Of a stretch of DNA of 64,000 bases, positions 46,727-58,915 are shown piece after piece; within the stretch, counting starts at the first letter, position 1, and every line of letters begins with the position of its first letter. Below the pieces are notes generated by a model. It searched no databases. It was not told the origin of the DNA and was given only the letters and a program-made list of their open reading frames with translations. Source of the stretch: Ilex aquifolium (lineage: Eukaryota > Streptophyta > Magnoliopsida > Aquifoliales > Aquifoliaceae); assembly GCA_951799425.1 (NCBI GenBank), contig OX637399.1, forward strand, positions 16,236,501 to 16,300,500, in the 5' to 3' direction. The position numbers were made by a program, and so were the translations under genes.

Positions 46727-49096
46727 TGTAAAATCCGAAAAAATTAAAACTTTATTACAAAGGGCAAAATGCAAATTAACCGTTATGGTACGGGTTAAAA
46801 ACTTGAATTTTTTTAGAACTCGAATGTCAAAACGGACATCGCCGTTGGATTCACATTGTGAAATCTAACTACCAAGGCAGTCTTCGTTAAATTTCGAGAC
46901 AGTTGGATTTTTTTGCGTTTTACGATCGGGTGTCGCGCAACTAAAATAAATGCGATCAAATTTTATTCGTGAAACCCGAGAAATAATTTAAAGTTAGTTC
47001 AATAAAAATGTACTAAAATTAACACGGGACGAGATTTAATTAATTTGGGATAAAATTGGATCAAAAAAATCGAAACGTATGGCGCAACGAGGGCCAAGTA
47101 TTTGAGGAGTATTAGATTCTTCCCCATTATTCAGCCCATTTCCGGAAATAAGAGAAGAAGAGAAGAGAGAGAAAAACCAAGCTTTCTCACCTTCTTCCTC
47201 CGATCTACAACGATTCGATCGTCGGATTGCTTTGAGCCAAGAATTGAAGTCGTTCTACGCAGTGAGACCTACAAAACTATACCAACGATGGTGAATTTTG
47301 CCAAAATCTCAAGAACGGGAGTTTCAGGATAAAGCTTTGGAAGCTTGATTTGGGATCTTTGGGACTCCCTCTACACGTATATACGCTATAAGAGGTAGAG
47401 TTCTTTTCCTAACTAGGTTTTTTTTTTTAACCTAAGGTTGTATATGAAATGGGTAGGATGATTAGAGATGAATTGTCTTGTTTAGCATACACCTAGTGTT
47501 GCTAGAATATGGAAAATGGGTATGAGAGTATGTTTAAACCAATTCTTGCATGATTTGGGTTCATTATATATCGTATGATATGATGAGCATGGAATAGAAA
47601 TTGCAATTGTACAATTTGATTGCATAATTATATGAAATGTAATTGTACATTACATTTGCATATGCACGGATAACATCGCATTCATGGGCATTCGATGTGA
47701 GTGTGGGTATGTGTGCATGTTTTTTGTCAAACACCATCCTTGGTGGGATGATACGTGGGCTCGAAAAAATTGGACCTAGGTTTGACTGAATCGCATGGGT
47801 TCCATTGAAAATATGTGTCGAGATTAACAAGAAGGGCTAGATTCTCCCTCGGGTGCAAGACATGGTAGTTTCGGATACGCATTCCCATTGGTATTGAGTC
47901 CATAAAGTGTGTTGATATGCGCGGAACCGTTGGTGAAAGTCCACAGATGTCGTGTCGATTGGGTACCAATTGGTGGAAGTCCATAAATACCCACCCCAAG
48001 AAAGACACAAGATTTTATAAAATGGTCATTGGATGTCCAACATCAATGGCGGGGGCATGGAATGTCTGAATGTATATGCATGGCATGACATGTGTTATGG
48101 GAGTTGGTGGAGGACTCGGGTTTACATTGCATGCGTGAGATCATCTCATGATATGACATGAAATAGTAGCATTCATTTATGACATATATGTATTTGAATG
48201 GATGTTTGATGTGATAAATTGCATGTGACATTTTATAAGCATCTGGGTTGGGGAATAGCCTCCTTAGGAGATACCCTATTGAGCATAGCTCACCCTTTAT
48301 GGGGATATATATATTTTAGGTGTTGGACAAGCCTGAGCGGACGGCCCTCACTTGGGCCCTGTTAAAGAAAGAGTCGGGTTATGTTCTAACAAAATTACAT
48401 GTTGTAATCTCATGTACACTTTGTTTTGGTCTTGTATTAATCATGTACAAAACTTGTATTTTGACTAAGGCATGTAATGGGACATTATTCTTTTGTAAAA
48501 CAAATTATTGGAATAGATGTTGAATGATTTAATTGGTTAAAAGTAGGATTTTGTAGAGTTTAAGGGAAATCTGGGCTCTAGGTACAGGTACCTAACAAGT
48601 ACCTGGCATCCAGAGACCTCAGGTACCGGTACCTAGGCTCACAGGTACCAGTACCCCAATGGATACTGGGCTCAGGTACCGGTACCCCGTAGACAGTGGG
48701 TCTTACAGGTACCAGTACTTGACAAACAGAAGGCTCACGTACCAGTACCACTTATCTGGGTACCGGTTCCTCTTCCAAAAACTTAAAAATTTGAAATGTA
48801 ACATTGTTGAGCCTTCATATCTTGAACGCTCTTTTTTAGATGATGTAAATAGATAATAATAAGTCCTAAACTTTTGGGTTTGCACTTTGGAATGGTCCTA
48901 TGAATAATATGTAAACAGGTTATGTGTTTGGTAGTGCTTCCGCGCAAAGGAGGCTCTGCCCAGACTCAGTTTGTTATCATCCCGGTGAATGGGGTATAAC
49001 GACGTGGTATCGGGTTATACAGTAACCACAGGTATTCCACGGGTTAATGGGTGATCAACAGGTTGAGAAAGGACCCCCGAATTTTGGGGCGTCACA
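46727..49096 (+). repeat. Right LTR of the chromovirus
   Basis: A complete LTR of 2370 bp, TGTAAAATCC ... GGGCGTCACA. It contains purine-rich promoter-side text near 47150, the region shared with the left LTR from 47431, and the palindrome array at 48579-48770. Confidence 0.88.
48579..48770 (+). repeat. GGTACCGGTACC palindrome array in the right LTR
   Basis: Shorter than its partner at 39383-39640 (about 192 against 258 bp), with some units lost and others changed. The flanks align closely. Confidence 0.88.
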
Positions 49097-50945
49097 CCAA
49101 CTCTTACTTTGAGACATATAATCCAGGGTGGAAAAACCACCAAAACTTTAGTTGGAGGAACCACCAACAACCACCCATTAATCAGCCACCACATTTGGGT
49201 CCCCCGTAATACCCACCTTATCAACTACTGCATAAAAGGACCTTGTGGATACCTTGGATCAGTTCATGCAAGGCCAAATACAATTTAATACCTCATACAC
49301 TCAGGCCTTTAATGATTTTAAAACTCAGACTTCACAATCAATTGATGACATCAAGAGTCACTTTCAGAAATTGACCCATTCATTGACCACACAAAAGAAG
49401 GGAAATTTCCTGTCCAACCTAAACCACCACAGGGTTAACTTTGGATAGATAACTCCTCCACCATAGACACACCACAAGAGCATGTTCAGGCCATAACCAC
49501 TCTTAGAAATGGAAAAGTTGTAGATAACGTCATTCTAACACCCATAGAGTCCTATTGTTGAGCCGCTCCAAGTCTCCCTTAAAAAGACTGATACAAAGGT
49601 GAATAAGAAGCCTCCATGTCTCATTCTTGCTTCTTTCCCCTAAAGGTTGAAGAAGCCCTCAAAACTAAATAATCATGTCGATATTTATGAGCTTTTCAAG
49701 AAAGTAAAACTCAATATTTTGCAGCTCAATATTCCGCTTCTAGATGTCATTAAGCATGTCCCTTCTTATGTAAAGTTCCTAAAGGAATTGTGCATAGTTA
49801 CAAAGTATATTAATATTCAAAAGGGCCTTTCTCACAGAGCAAGTCAGTGCCATAATCCAACACAAAGCTCCTTCCAAATATAAGGACCCCGAGTATCTTT
49901 TTCATGCATTATTGGGAACTTCAAGATTGATCAAGTTTTGATTGATCTTGGAGTCAGTGTCAATTTGCTCCCATACTCAGTCTACCAACAAAGGTCTAGG
50001 CGAGCTCAAGCCTATAGGAAGCTCTATATAGTTGGCAGACAGGTCTGAGTTCCAATAGGAGTAGTTGATGATGTTCTTGTCCAGGTGGATAAGTTCTATT
50101 TTTCAGTAGATTTCATTGTCTTGGACACCCAAATGGTTGTGCATTATGGGAGTCAAATTCATGTTATCCTTAGTAGACCCCTTCCTTGCCACTACTAATG
50201 CTTTGGTTAACTGTAAGGATGGTGTCATGAAATTTTCTTTTAGGAATATGACTCTAGAACTTAATATTTTCAATATTTCCAAACAACTGGGGGAAGAGGT
50301 GGAAGTAAAAAAGGTTAGTTGTACAGAGTCATTGGCAAAAGAGCACATAAATAGGGCATTCATCGGGGATTCTTTAGAGGCTTGTTTGGTCCAGTTTATA
50401 ACTGAAAACTTGTAGTCATTGATTGAGGAAGACTATTTGAGTCTAGCTAGATAGTTGAATTCCTTGCACATTGGTACAGTCAGGCAATGGGTGCCCAAGT
50501 TTGAAGGGTTAACTCCAAGTTTCTTCTAGTGTTAGTCCACCAAAATGCTAGTCCACTTTCTTCTAGTGTTATTCCACCAAAGGCTAAATTGAAACTCCTC
50601 CCATCTAATTTGAAGTATGCATTCCTTGGGGAGGGAGATTCTTACCTGTTGGTAATTTCGTCAAAGCTCAACAAGTCACAAGAGTCTAAGTTGTTAGAAG
50701 TTCTCAAACGTCATCAGAGTGTTATAGGGTGAACCATAGCTGATTTGAAAGGCATAAGTCCTTTAGTCTATAATCATTTCATATACCTAGAAGAGGATGT
50801 CAAACATTCTCGCCAAATGCAGCATCAGTTAAACCCTTATATGAAGGAGGTTGTACGAGCTGGGGTCCTTAAGTTGTTAGATGTGGGAATCATCTTCCCC
50901 ATCTTGGATAGCAAATGGGTCAACCCAACCCAAGAACATGTTATG
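49097..50945 (+). pseudogene. Athila-like Gypsy gag-protease-RT remnant, plus strand
   Basis: It begins exactly at the chromovirus LTR end with SYFETYNPGWKNHQNFSWRN (gag C-terminus). Then LKKPSKLNNHVDIYELFKKV...IPLLDVIKHVPSYVKFL (49650-49800), and a protease at about 49905-50270 (KIDQVLIDLGVSVNLLPYSV; the usual DLGA/S triad is read as DLGV). Next come LPSNLKYAFLGEGDSY and HQSVIG, and the RT start NPYMKEVVRAGVLKLLDVGI with GIIFPILDSKWVNPTQ. It stops near 50945, before the RT catalytic core. Stops and frameshifts are common. Confidence 0.82.
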
Positions 50946-50948
50946 CTT

Positions 50949-53348
50949 TGTATAACACCCTGTATCACAAGAACATGTTATGTGAGAACAATAGCATAAC
51001 AGAGTGAAAAATCGACCCAATCCACATGAAACACAAGTCATGTATCAAACAACTTGTAATAGTTATATAGTAATCACACCTAGTCATTACGTTTTTGAAC
51101 GCATAGTAGTACAAACTCAAACTTATTACAATGTACATGTTCCTCATAACCATTCTAAGTTTATATAAAAATAGGTTGGTAGTTCAGCTATACTCCATAA
51201 TTACACCACCCGTATAGATATGAAAAAAGAGGAAACAACGTAGGGTGAGCATCAACAACTCAGTAAGAAATCTTAATTCCAAGGCACACGAGTTTGAAAA
51301 TAAGTAATCTAATATGATTAGGCATACGAAACAAAACAGTTGGTACATAGCTATTAATGCAAAAGATAGTCATTGTAAATAGTGGAATATGGTAAAAACT
51401 GTAAAGCAATACCAATACCATTACTAATACAATGCCATATAGAAAAACAATCATCCTAATAGACTACCCAGGGTCGATACGAACTATACGATCCAACTTT
51501 TTAGGGGACTTGAACCCCAAGGAAGATACACTCCCTTATCAAAATTCAACACAAAAAGACCAACTGGGCCACCAAGGCATTTAGGAACTCAATGAAAGCC
51601 TCTACTGTCGGACCCCACTCTCGCGGATGAATTTATTGTTAGCTTATAATTTAGCGTAGCGTAGCAAGCCAACCCATTAAGCATGTAATATAGCTTTGAA
51701 AAACTAAAACATGTAAAACCCAAGTCATTACAGAAGTACACCCTCAGATACTACGATTTACATCCATGTACACTTGAACATAAGGTTAGTATTTTTATTA
51801 CATGATTAACTGTACCAAAAAAACGATAATATTAAAACAGTATCTACATTAGCAGTCCCCATATAAACAGGTGCACTCGTACTCGGTTAATCTAAATATG
51901 GTAAACAATGTAGGGTGAGCATCAACAGCTCAGTAGAGTAACTCAATAACAAAGCAAACAAGTTTGAAAATAACATAGTTTGACATGATTGGAAAATAAC
52001 ATAGTTTCACATGATTGGGCAATATAAAAACGAACATTTGATACAGAGTAATAACCAAAATAGCATTATCTCATGTGAAATAATCATCAAATGAGAATCA
52101 GATAAAATAGAACAATAATATCAATACAATGTCGCACTGTTGAGCTACCATCCTAACAAACCATGCAAATTCAAAACAAATATAAACTTTTAGGGGACTT
52201 CCATCCCAAGGAAATATGTTCCCTGAATCAATTCGATGCCCAAGTCCGAAGACCAACAAGACCTCCTAGGAATTTAAGAACTCAATGAGAAACCCTCTAC
52301 AGCCTCAACCTGGAACATAAACCCTCTGTCACTTTTTCGTTGCACACTTACAATTAATTCCAAAAAGATCCCGGAGTTTCATTTAGTACGAACATTTTGA
52401 GCATTTGTACGAAATTGAACTTAAAGCCCTAATCCAGGTTTGAATCCCAAGTAAATATTCAAACACCCAATCATATATTTTAAAACAAATTAAATGACCA
52501 TAAATAACATATGCAATAATTTAGAAACAAGTTTAAAAAGCCTCGCCTATTTTGGAATTGATAAATAATACTAATTGTGGTATTTGACCTGAAACTGCCA
52601 AAAATAGAACAGTGTTATTTTTCCATAAAATTTTATATATATAACATAAATAATTTTTTAAAAATGAATATCAAGTTGGTTTGTTCAAAGTCCCCTCAAG
52701 AAGTAGGCCAAATCGACATCGAAGGCAAAACGAGCGAACTGAACTCTATTGAACCGGTTCATGCTTGTATTGGTTCCTCGTTGTACCAGAACAACATGAC
52801 AACCATGTTGTCCCGATTTATCACACTCCAGAGGGCCCTGTGCCAGTATAACAAGCCTTGTACCGATTCATCCTTTCACAGATCATCCATTGTACCGATT
52901 CAATCCACTTCGTACCAATTCCACCCTTGTTTCACCCCTATAACTCCACTCCATCACCACCTCCAACCACAACTCACCACCAAACAACCCCCACAACCGT
53001 CCTTGACCTCCAAGATCACACCCCAACTAACAAAACCCACAAAAACACCCATAAATTCGAGACCCATTTCATGGAAATCTACCTCTATGTAAGCTTAAAA
53101 CCCATAAAACATGCATTTATACTAACCCAACTCATAAACTAAGCATGTGAATAGATTTCTTACATCCATATAAATCAAGAAGTATGCATTTGATTGTTCA
53201 AAACACTTTTCGGTGAAAACCCAAAACTCCAATCTTACGGTGAGCTTTTTTGAACTCCTCTCTCTCTCTCTCTCTCAACCAGATTTCCCCTTCTTAGACC
53301 CCCTTAAAGGTCAGTCCTTCCTCCCGTGGAAGAAATGTAGAGAAAATA
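50949..53348 (-). repeat. LTR-derived block with internal ~680-bp duplication
   Basis: Non-coding text in LTR style starting TGTATAACACCCTG. Two tandem copies about 670-690 bp apart share AGGGTGAGCATCAACA(A/G)CTCAGTA (51242 and 51912) and TTTTAGGGGACTT (about 51498 and 52188). The part 52790-52915 has several GTACC(A/G)(A/G)(T/A)TC-type copies. A 171-residue open frame at 52577-53092 overlaps this repeat and looks non-coding (Pro/Thr-rich, no family). Borders and strand are uncertain. Confidence 0.45.
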
Positions 53349-56300
53349 TGTGAGACCCGAGCATTCATAACATTGCATTTCATAAATATGGTGGGTCAAA
53401 GTGTAATTTGTTAATATTTGTGTGGAGTTAGAATTGTGAGAATTAAACCTTGAAAATTAGATATGTTTCTAACTAAAGAACTTTATGGTTGTATTTCAAT
53501 GAGATAGAGAGTATGAATGGGAATTAATTAAAGTGTCAGACATTTGGGTGTAAATCATTAAGTGATTTAAATTATGGGTTGTTTGTGTGAGCAAGGGAAA
53601 CAAAAGGGGGACTTGGTGTATTTATGGTTAGATAGGTGAGTCATAAGAGACAATCGTCTCTTCCTCAATCTATTTCCTTCTATATATATATATATATGTA
53701 TGTATGTATGTATATATTGTTATGTATGTATGTGTGTTTGACATAAGAAGGAAGAGAGAGAGAGAGAGAGAGAGAGGGAAAAGGTCAAAGAAATTCAAGG
53801 GAGAAAGAAATTTAGAAGAATTTTTTGGAAGTAACTTCTTTTGGTAAGTAAATGTCTTGAAAATTCATGTGTTTTACTATTAAAAGCATGAGTTGGGTTT
53901 TGGGTGTTGAATTATGATTGTGAGGGATGGTTTGGGTTTTGGTTGTAATTGTGATAAGGGTATGTTATTTGTATGGTTTTCCATGAAAAACATGGTTAAG
54001 ATTGATGGTTGGTGTTGGAAATTTTGGGGTTGAAGAGAAGGAAGAAGAAGGAATTAAAATAGGGTTTTGTCAAACTTCTACCAGTAGAAAGTGAAAACCT
54101 ATTGGTAGGACGATGTTCTATTAAGGTTTCTATCGGTAGAAAGTGAAAACCTACCGGTAGAACAATATTCTGTGAGGTGTTCTACCGGTAGGAAGTAAAG
54201 ATCTACCAGTAGGATGCAACTCTGACAGACTACTACAGGTAGACAGAGGTGACCTACCGAAAGAATAATATACTGTGAGATGTTCTCCCGGTAGGACTTC
54301 TATTGATCTACCGGTAGGAACATGAACTATCACTATTTTGTCGTATCATATATGATTCATTGTCCACTCAACCTCAAACCTTCTTTATGGATTTTAATGG
54401 GTTTGAATCAATTGTAATTGGTTTTATTTATCTACTAAAACCTCAGCAAACCTAAGGATTCGATATACGATAGTAAATGAAAGGGGTGTTAAGAAAGTAT
54501 TGGGCTAAGCCTGATTAATCACTCATGCATGTGTAGCATAATATCATATATTTGTAAATGATATTTATGAGATCTATGGTGGTGCGTGTTAGGTGCAAAT
54601 ACGACGATGCCAACGTCGGATTCACCTAAGACAACCTAAAAGGATTGAGTCCGGGTAGGAATTTAACCCAAGGTGAGTGTGCTTTTTCATGTGACAAACA
54701 ATAATTAAAATATGCCTATGTGTTATTATGTGTGAGTGTGATACTGTGATGATTATTGATCTCTAATTGGTATGTGGCTTGGAGATAGTAAAAGTAGTCC
54801 CTATGGCTAACATCAATTTTTAGTATCAAATATGTGGTAAGTTATTATTTGACAATGATTATGTGAGGGGCTTAAAACCTTATTGATGTGCAAAGAGCCT
54901 ATTGGCTAGTATAGCCCATGAAGGGCAATTGTTTGGCCTTAGTGACAATTTTTTGCCATAGTGGCGTTATTATGCCTAAGTGGCAAAGTGAGCCTAGATG
55001 GCATAAATATAGCCTAAATGGCTAAGTTGTGGCCTTAGTTGAGAATAAATATGAATATGTGAAAGTACAATGTGTGATGGTTTGTTAATATTATCTATTG
55101 ATACTTACAAGTTAAAATGCTAGTGCGTGAAGTATGTTTATTTGTAAAATAAAAAATGTAGATTCATTGAGCGTGTTGTGCTCACTCCCCTACAATTTGT
55201 GGTTTTCAAGGAACTGGGAGAAGAATGAAGTCCATTACTGAGTGCTAGAGAGTCGGGGAATCTGGAGTTGAGAAATGATGTCAAATTTTATAAACGTTTA
55301 GACATGTAAATTTATATTATTATCAGATGTAGAGTTTAAGTACGTTGATTTAGGGTTGAACAAGGTTTTAATGTAAATGTATGAATTTATTTTTTTGTAA
55401 ATGGGCTATGCGAGTATATGTGAGTATGTTGGTTGTTGTCTGTGCCATGAAATATTTAATATCTTGCACAGAGTGACAGGTTCATGAAGTTTGTGTTTCA
55501 GAGACGTTTAAACTTGAGAAAGGGGCTAGATAAGTTTATAAATATTTTTTAGGTCAAAATAAGGCCATCAGTGAATTGGGAAGGTCGAGAAATCTTTGGA
55601 TACGTAATATGAGGTATATTAGAAGTTAGAAAGTATTTTGGAGTTAAAACATATTTTGGAGAGAATTCGGATAGGAAGAAATTAGACACTACTTTAGTAT
55701 TTTGCCTATAACTTTTTATCCCAATGTCCGAATGATCTGAAATTTGGATAGTAGAAAGTAGACTTCAAGGGCTACAAAAATATATTTCACAAAATTTTCT
55801 CCGTTTTTCACCTTATATATACCCTAGGGCCGCAATTTGACATTCTTTTATCTGCTTTTCACTCCCAACAAGCCTAATAACTTCTAAGAGCAAGAAAAAG
55901 AGGAAGAATGAGGGGCACACGCGAAGGATTAACACACGGGGATTGTGTCAAATACACGTAGCAACACACAATCACTATATTAGAGGTAGGTAATTCTTCT
56001 CAAGTTCTTTCATTGAGTCTTAGGGTGTTATTTATGTATGTTTTGAAACTTCTAGACTATTTTATGTTAACTAACTGTTCGTTCTTGATTCTTTTTTGAG
56101 TAACATGTGGTTTTCAACTAGATACGGGCCTCCCATTCAAGAAACATTGTTCTTAAATTTTCAAAACCCTAGTTTTTCCTAAACACATGTTTTATGGTGA
56201 AAGACCTATTGATTCTGAAATTCAAAAATTCCTATTATTGATTAAATTAGGTTTTCAATTAACTACTTTTTCTTGTTCAAAGAAATTGTGATTTTCGGAA

Positions 56301-56685
56301 CCCTAGAATTTGGATATCAATATTATGAGGCTTCTTGTTATGACCTCTTGCATATTGTTATTCCTTTATTATTATAGTTTATTAGGAACTGTGAAATTGT
56401 AATACTTGAATTGTTTATGAAAATTGTGATTGGTTAAGACTACGGCTGTTGTGGAAGTTATGGTTTAATCTCTTGTATGGTTTGGGTGTGATGGACTTGA
56501 ATTGCCTTCGAGAGTTATCGTTGAGCTATGGCTTTTAGAGACTTAAGATAGGTCAGTCATGAGCATGAGTTTTTTTACATTTATTGATGGCCTATCATAA
56601 AGTACTCTGTTATTTTTTTGTTGACTTTTTATCTTCTATTGACTTTTACTTGTTTTAGCTCTAATTTGTTTGTAGTTTGTTGTGA
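53349..56685 (+). repeat. Gypsy LTR-derived sequence
   Basis: It begins TGTGAGACCCGAG, an LTR-like start. It contains microsatellites (TA/TG at 53681-53730, GA at 53753-53776), a CTACCGGTAG array, and text resembling chromovirus LTRs (TTGAGCGTGTTGTGCTCACTCC near 55165, parallel to ATTGAGCGTATCTCATCC at 39082). No coding domain was found. The right border and number of insertions are not resolved. Confidence 0.4.
54077..54320. repeat. CTACCGGTAG palindrome array
   Basis: Ten copies of a CTACCGGTAG-like core, four intact in CTACCGGTAG form and the rest one or two bases off (CTACCAGTAG, CTATTGGTAG, CTATCGGTAG, CTACAGGTAG). They are spaced about 20-30 bp, with linkers such as AAAGTGAAAAC. Confidence 0.92.
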
Positions 56686-56979
56686 TGTACTGTGACGCCC
56701 CAAAATCCGGGGGTCCTGTATTAACCGTTGACAACCCGTCAACCCGCGAAAATACCCGTGGATGTCGCTTAACCCGATACCGCGGCACCACATTCCCTTT
56801 ACCGGGATAAAAGAAAAATACAAGTCCAATTTCTTTCGGTAGGTTGACCTATCCGAGATCCAATATACCACCATTGGTATCCCCTTATTATCCATTTGTA
56901 ACATTAGGAGGGAGGAAAACATAGTCCAAGAACTTGGCAAAAGAAAAAGAAAATAAAAAAAATTCTGAAGTTTGGAGAG

Positions 56980-57080
56980 CGTACCGGTACGCGTACCGAT
57001 ACGCTACGACCTCTGGACCTGATCGTACCGGTACGCGTACCGGTACGCTACACCTTCTGGACCCTAGCGTACCGGTACGC
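56980..57080. repeat. GTACCGGTACGC palindrome array
   Basis: Five copies of GTACCG(G/A)TACGC in about 100 bp, two of them as back-to-back GTACCGGTAC-GC-GTACCG pairs, separated by CTCTGGACC-type linkers. Confidence 0.92.
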
Positions 57081-58915
57081 CTGGCCCAGAATTTTCCTTT
57101 TTACCTGATTTTCGTTTCCAAGCCATTCCAAACCTCCCAAAACTCATCCAACACATGTTTAATGAGATTTTCCATATAATACATAACTTATACAAGTTCC
57201 ATTACAATTAATTCCATAATTTACACATCAAAATGGAATTTATACAAAAGTTTTACAAAAACTCGAACTAAGGTCACAAGCCGGCCCCCTTCATGCTTGA
57301 TGCTCTCCAAGTGAGCCATCCGCCGGTGCAAACCCCACACCTGAAATGTTTCCCGTATAGGGTGAGCCAACGCCCAGTAGAGTAAATCCTACAAGGGCTA
57401 CTCTCCCCCTAAATGCTCATGCTCATGCAACATTCATTTGCAAACAACCATTTCTCATAAGAACATGCATTCTAAGTTGGAATGCAATACTACCATGCCA
57501 TGAAATGAGATGACACCCACTCATGCAATTCAACCCGAGTCCTCTCCGACTCCTACTACACGATGCAATGTCAAAGTGTTTCATTCCGTCATTTATGTTT
57601 ACATCAAATGACATTTTCAAAACTAGGGTCATTCTTGGGATCGGACTTCTTCATGGGCTCAATACCAATGGTCTTCCACACCCGTACACTTTATGGGCTC
57701 TTATACCAACGGAGTGCACCCTCCAAATCACCGGGTCTTTCACCCGAGAGGTCGTCATGCCTCTTCTTGCTCATCCCGACCCAATTTATCATGCAATCAA
57801 GCGGCTTAGCTAGGTCTTCGACCCAACTTTTCCCAAGCCATACCGTCAATCACCAATTGTGGCGTTGACATCAACCATGCACACACCCATGTAATGAGAT
57901 GTTTCCGTGCACATGCAATGCTATGTCCCATTGCATACCACATGATGTTCAATATGTCAAGAACAACCCATGCACAATCTCAACACATCTATGGTAAATT
58001 TATATCCTAAGCATATAAATGCCATATTCATTTCAATGTTAATATATCAACATATGCATATATCAACAAACACATCCAATCATATCAATAGCATATGATT
58101 TCACAAGTTGAACTTAACATGTTATTTCAATTAAATCAAAACAACCATTCCATTCAAGCAAGGCATTTAATCAAACACCTTCTAGGCACAATTTATAAAA
58201 CACAAAGCATTCCTCAAATTTTTCCTAAGTTACATAATAAATCACATGTAACTTCATACACCAAAATCAAGCTAGAAAATAGATTAAACCATTTCTATGC
58301 TCACTTTTCCATTTTCATAACCATAAATCTATACATGAGGGTCTATCCCTATGCATAACATATCAAGCCTTTAAACTACCAACATCTAAGGGAAGATTAC
58401 ACCAAAGTAGGGAGAACCCTACCTCTTGAAGCGTAATTCACCCGAATGAAGCTTCAAGAATACTTCCCGAGCCCAAGACTAGATTTCGCCCAAATCTCCT
58501 CCTTTGGATCTTCGGTGAAATCCCTTGCTCTTGGTGTGGTTGCGTAGCCCTCGTCGATGTGATCGACTTTAGCTCTTGGCTCGACGGAATCCGAGCGACG
58601 GAACTCCGGGAATCGACGGAGAAAGCTTGAAGATCAAGGTTTTCTCTCTTTTCTCTCTTCTCTCTCTTCTCTCTCTCTTGGCCGGCCAAACAAGAACACA
58701 AGGGGAAAGAAAATCTGATTTTCTAGATATTTACCCCTATTTATAGTTTTAAATACTCGGCCCACGTCGCGCCACGTGTCCCTCGTTTAATCGGGTCCGA
58801 TTTCGTCCCGAAACGATTCGTTTGATCCCAGTTTAAGTTCAAATTAATTTTATTTGAACTTTAACTTAATTTGAAGGAAATTTTATAAAACTTATTTATG
58901 GGGACGTTCGTAGGG

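Larger units (their letters stand above)
38043..49096 (+). mobile_element. Tekay/Del-like Gypsy chromovirus with nested solo LTR
   Basis: Layout on the plus strand: a 5'-truncated left LTR (38043-39965), primer-binding site TGGTATCAGAGC (39969-39980), gag split by a solo LTR (40971-42794), CCHC knuckle, protease, RT, RNase H, integrase, chromodomain-like tail, purine tract AAGAGGGGAAGAA (46714-46726), and a complete right LTR (46727-49096, 2370 bp, TG...CA). RT before integrase is the Gypsy order. Many stops fall where Trp, Gln or Arg is expected, suggesting decay of methylated cytosines. The left LTR lacks its first ~700 bp, so no target duplication can be matched. Confidence 0.92.

Noticed and set aside
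50944..52766. TGCTT flanks as a target duplication for a solo LTR at 50949-52761
   Set aside because: A 5-bp match with a CA end is likely by chance over this length, and the block seems to continue past 52766.
52577..53092. 171-residue open frame, the longest uninterrupted frame outside the retroelement pol regions
   Set aside because: It is Pro/Thr/Ser-rich, lies in LTR-like repeat DNA with duplicated sequence nearby, has no recognisable domain, and another frame is open over the same stretch.
53681..53776. TA/TG and GA runs as a regulatory region
   Set aside because: Ordinary microsatellites; nothing links them to a gene.
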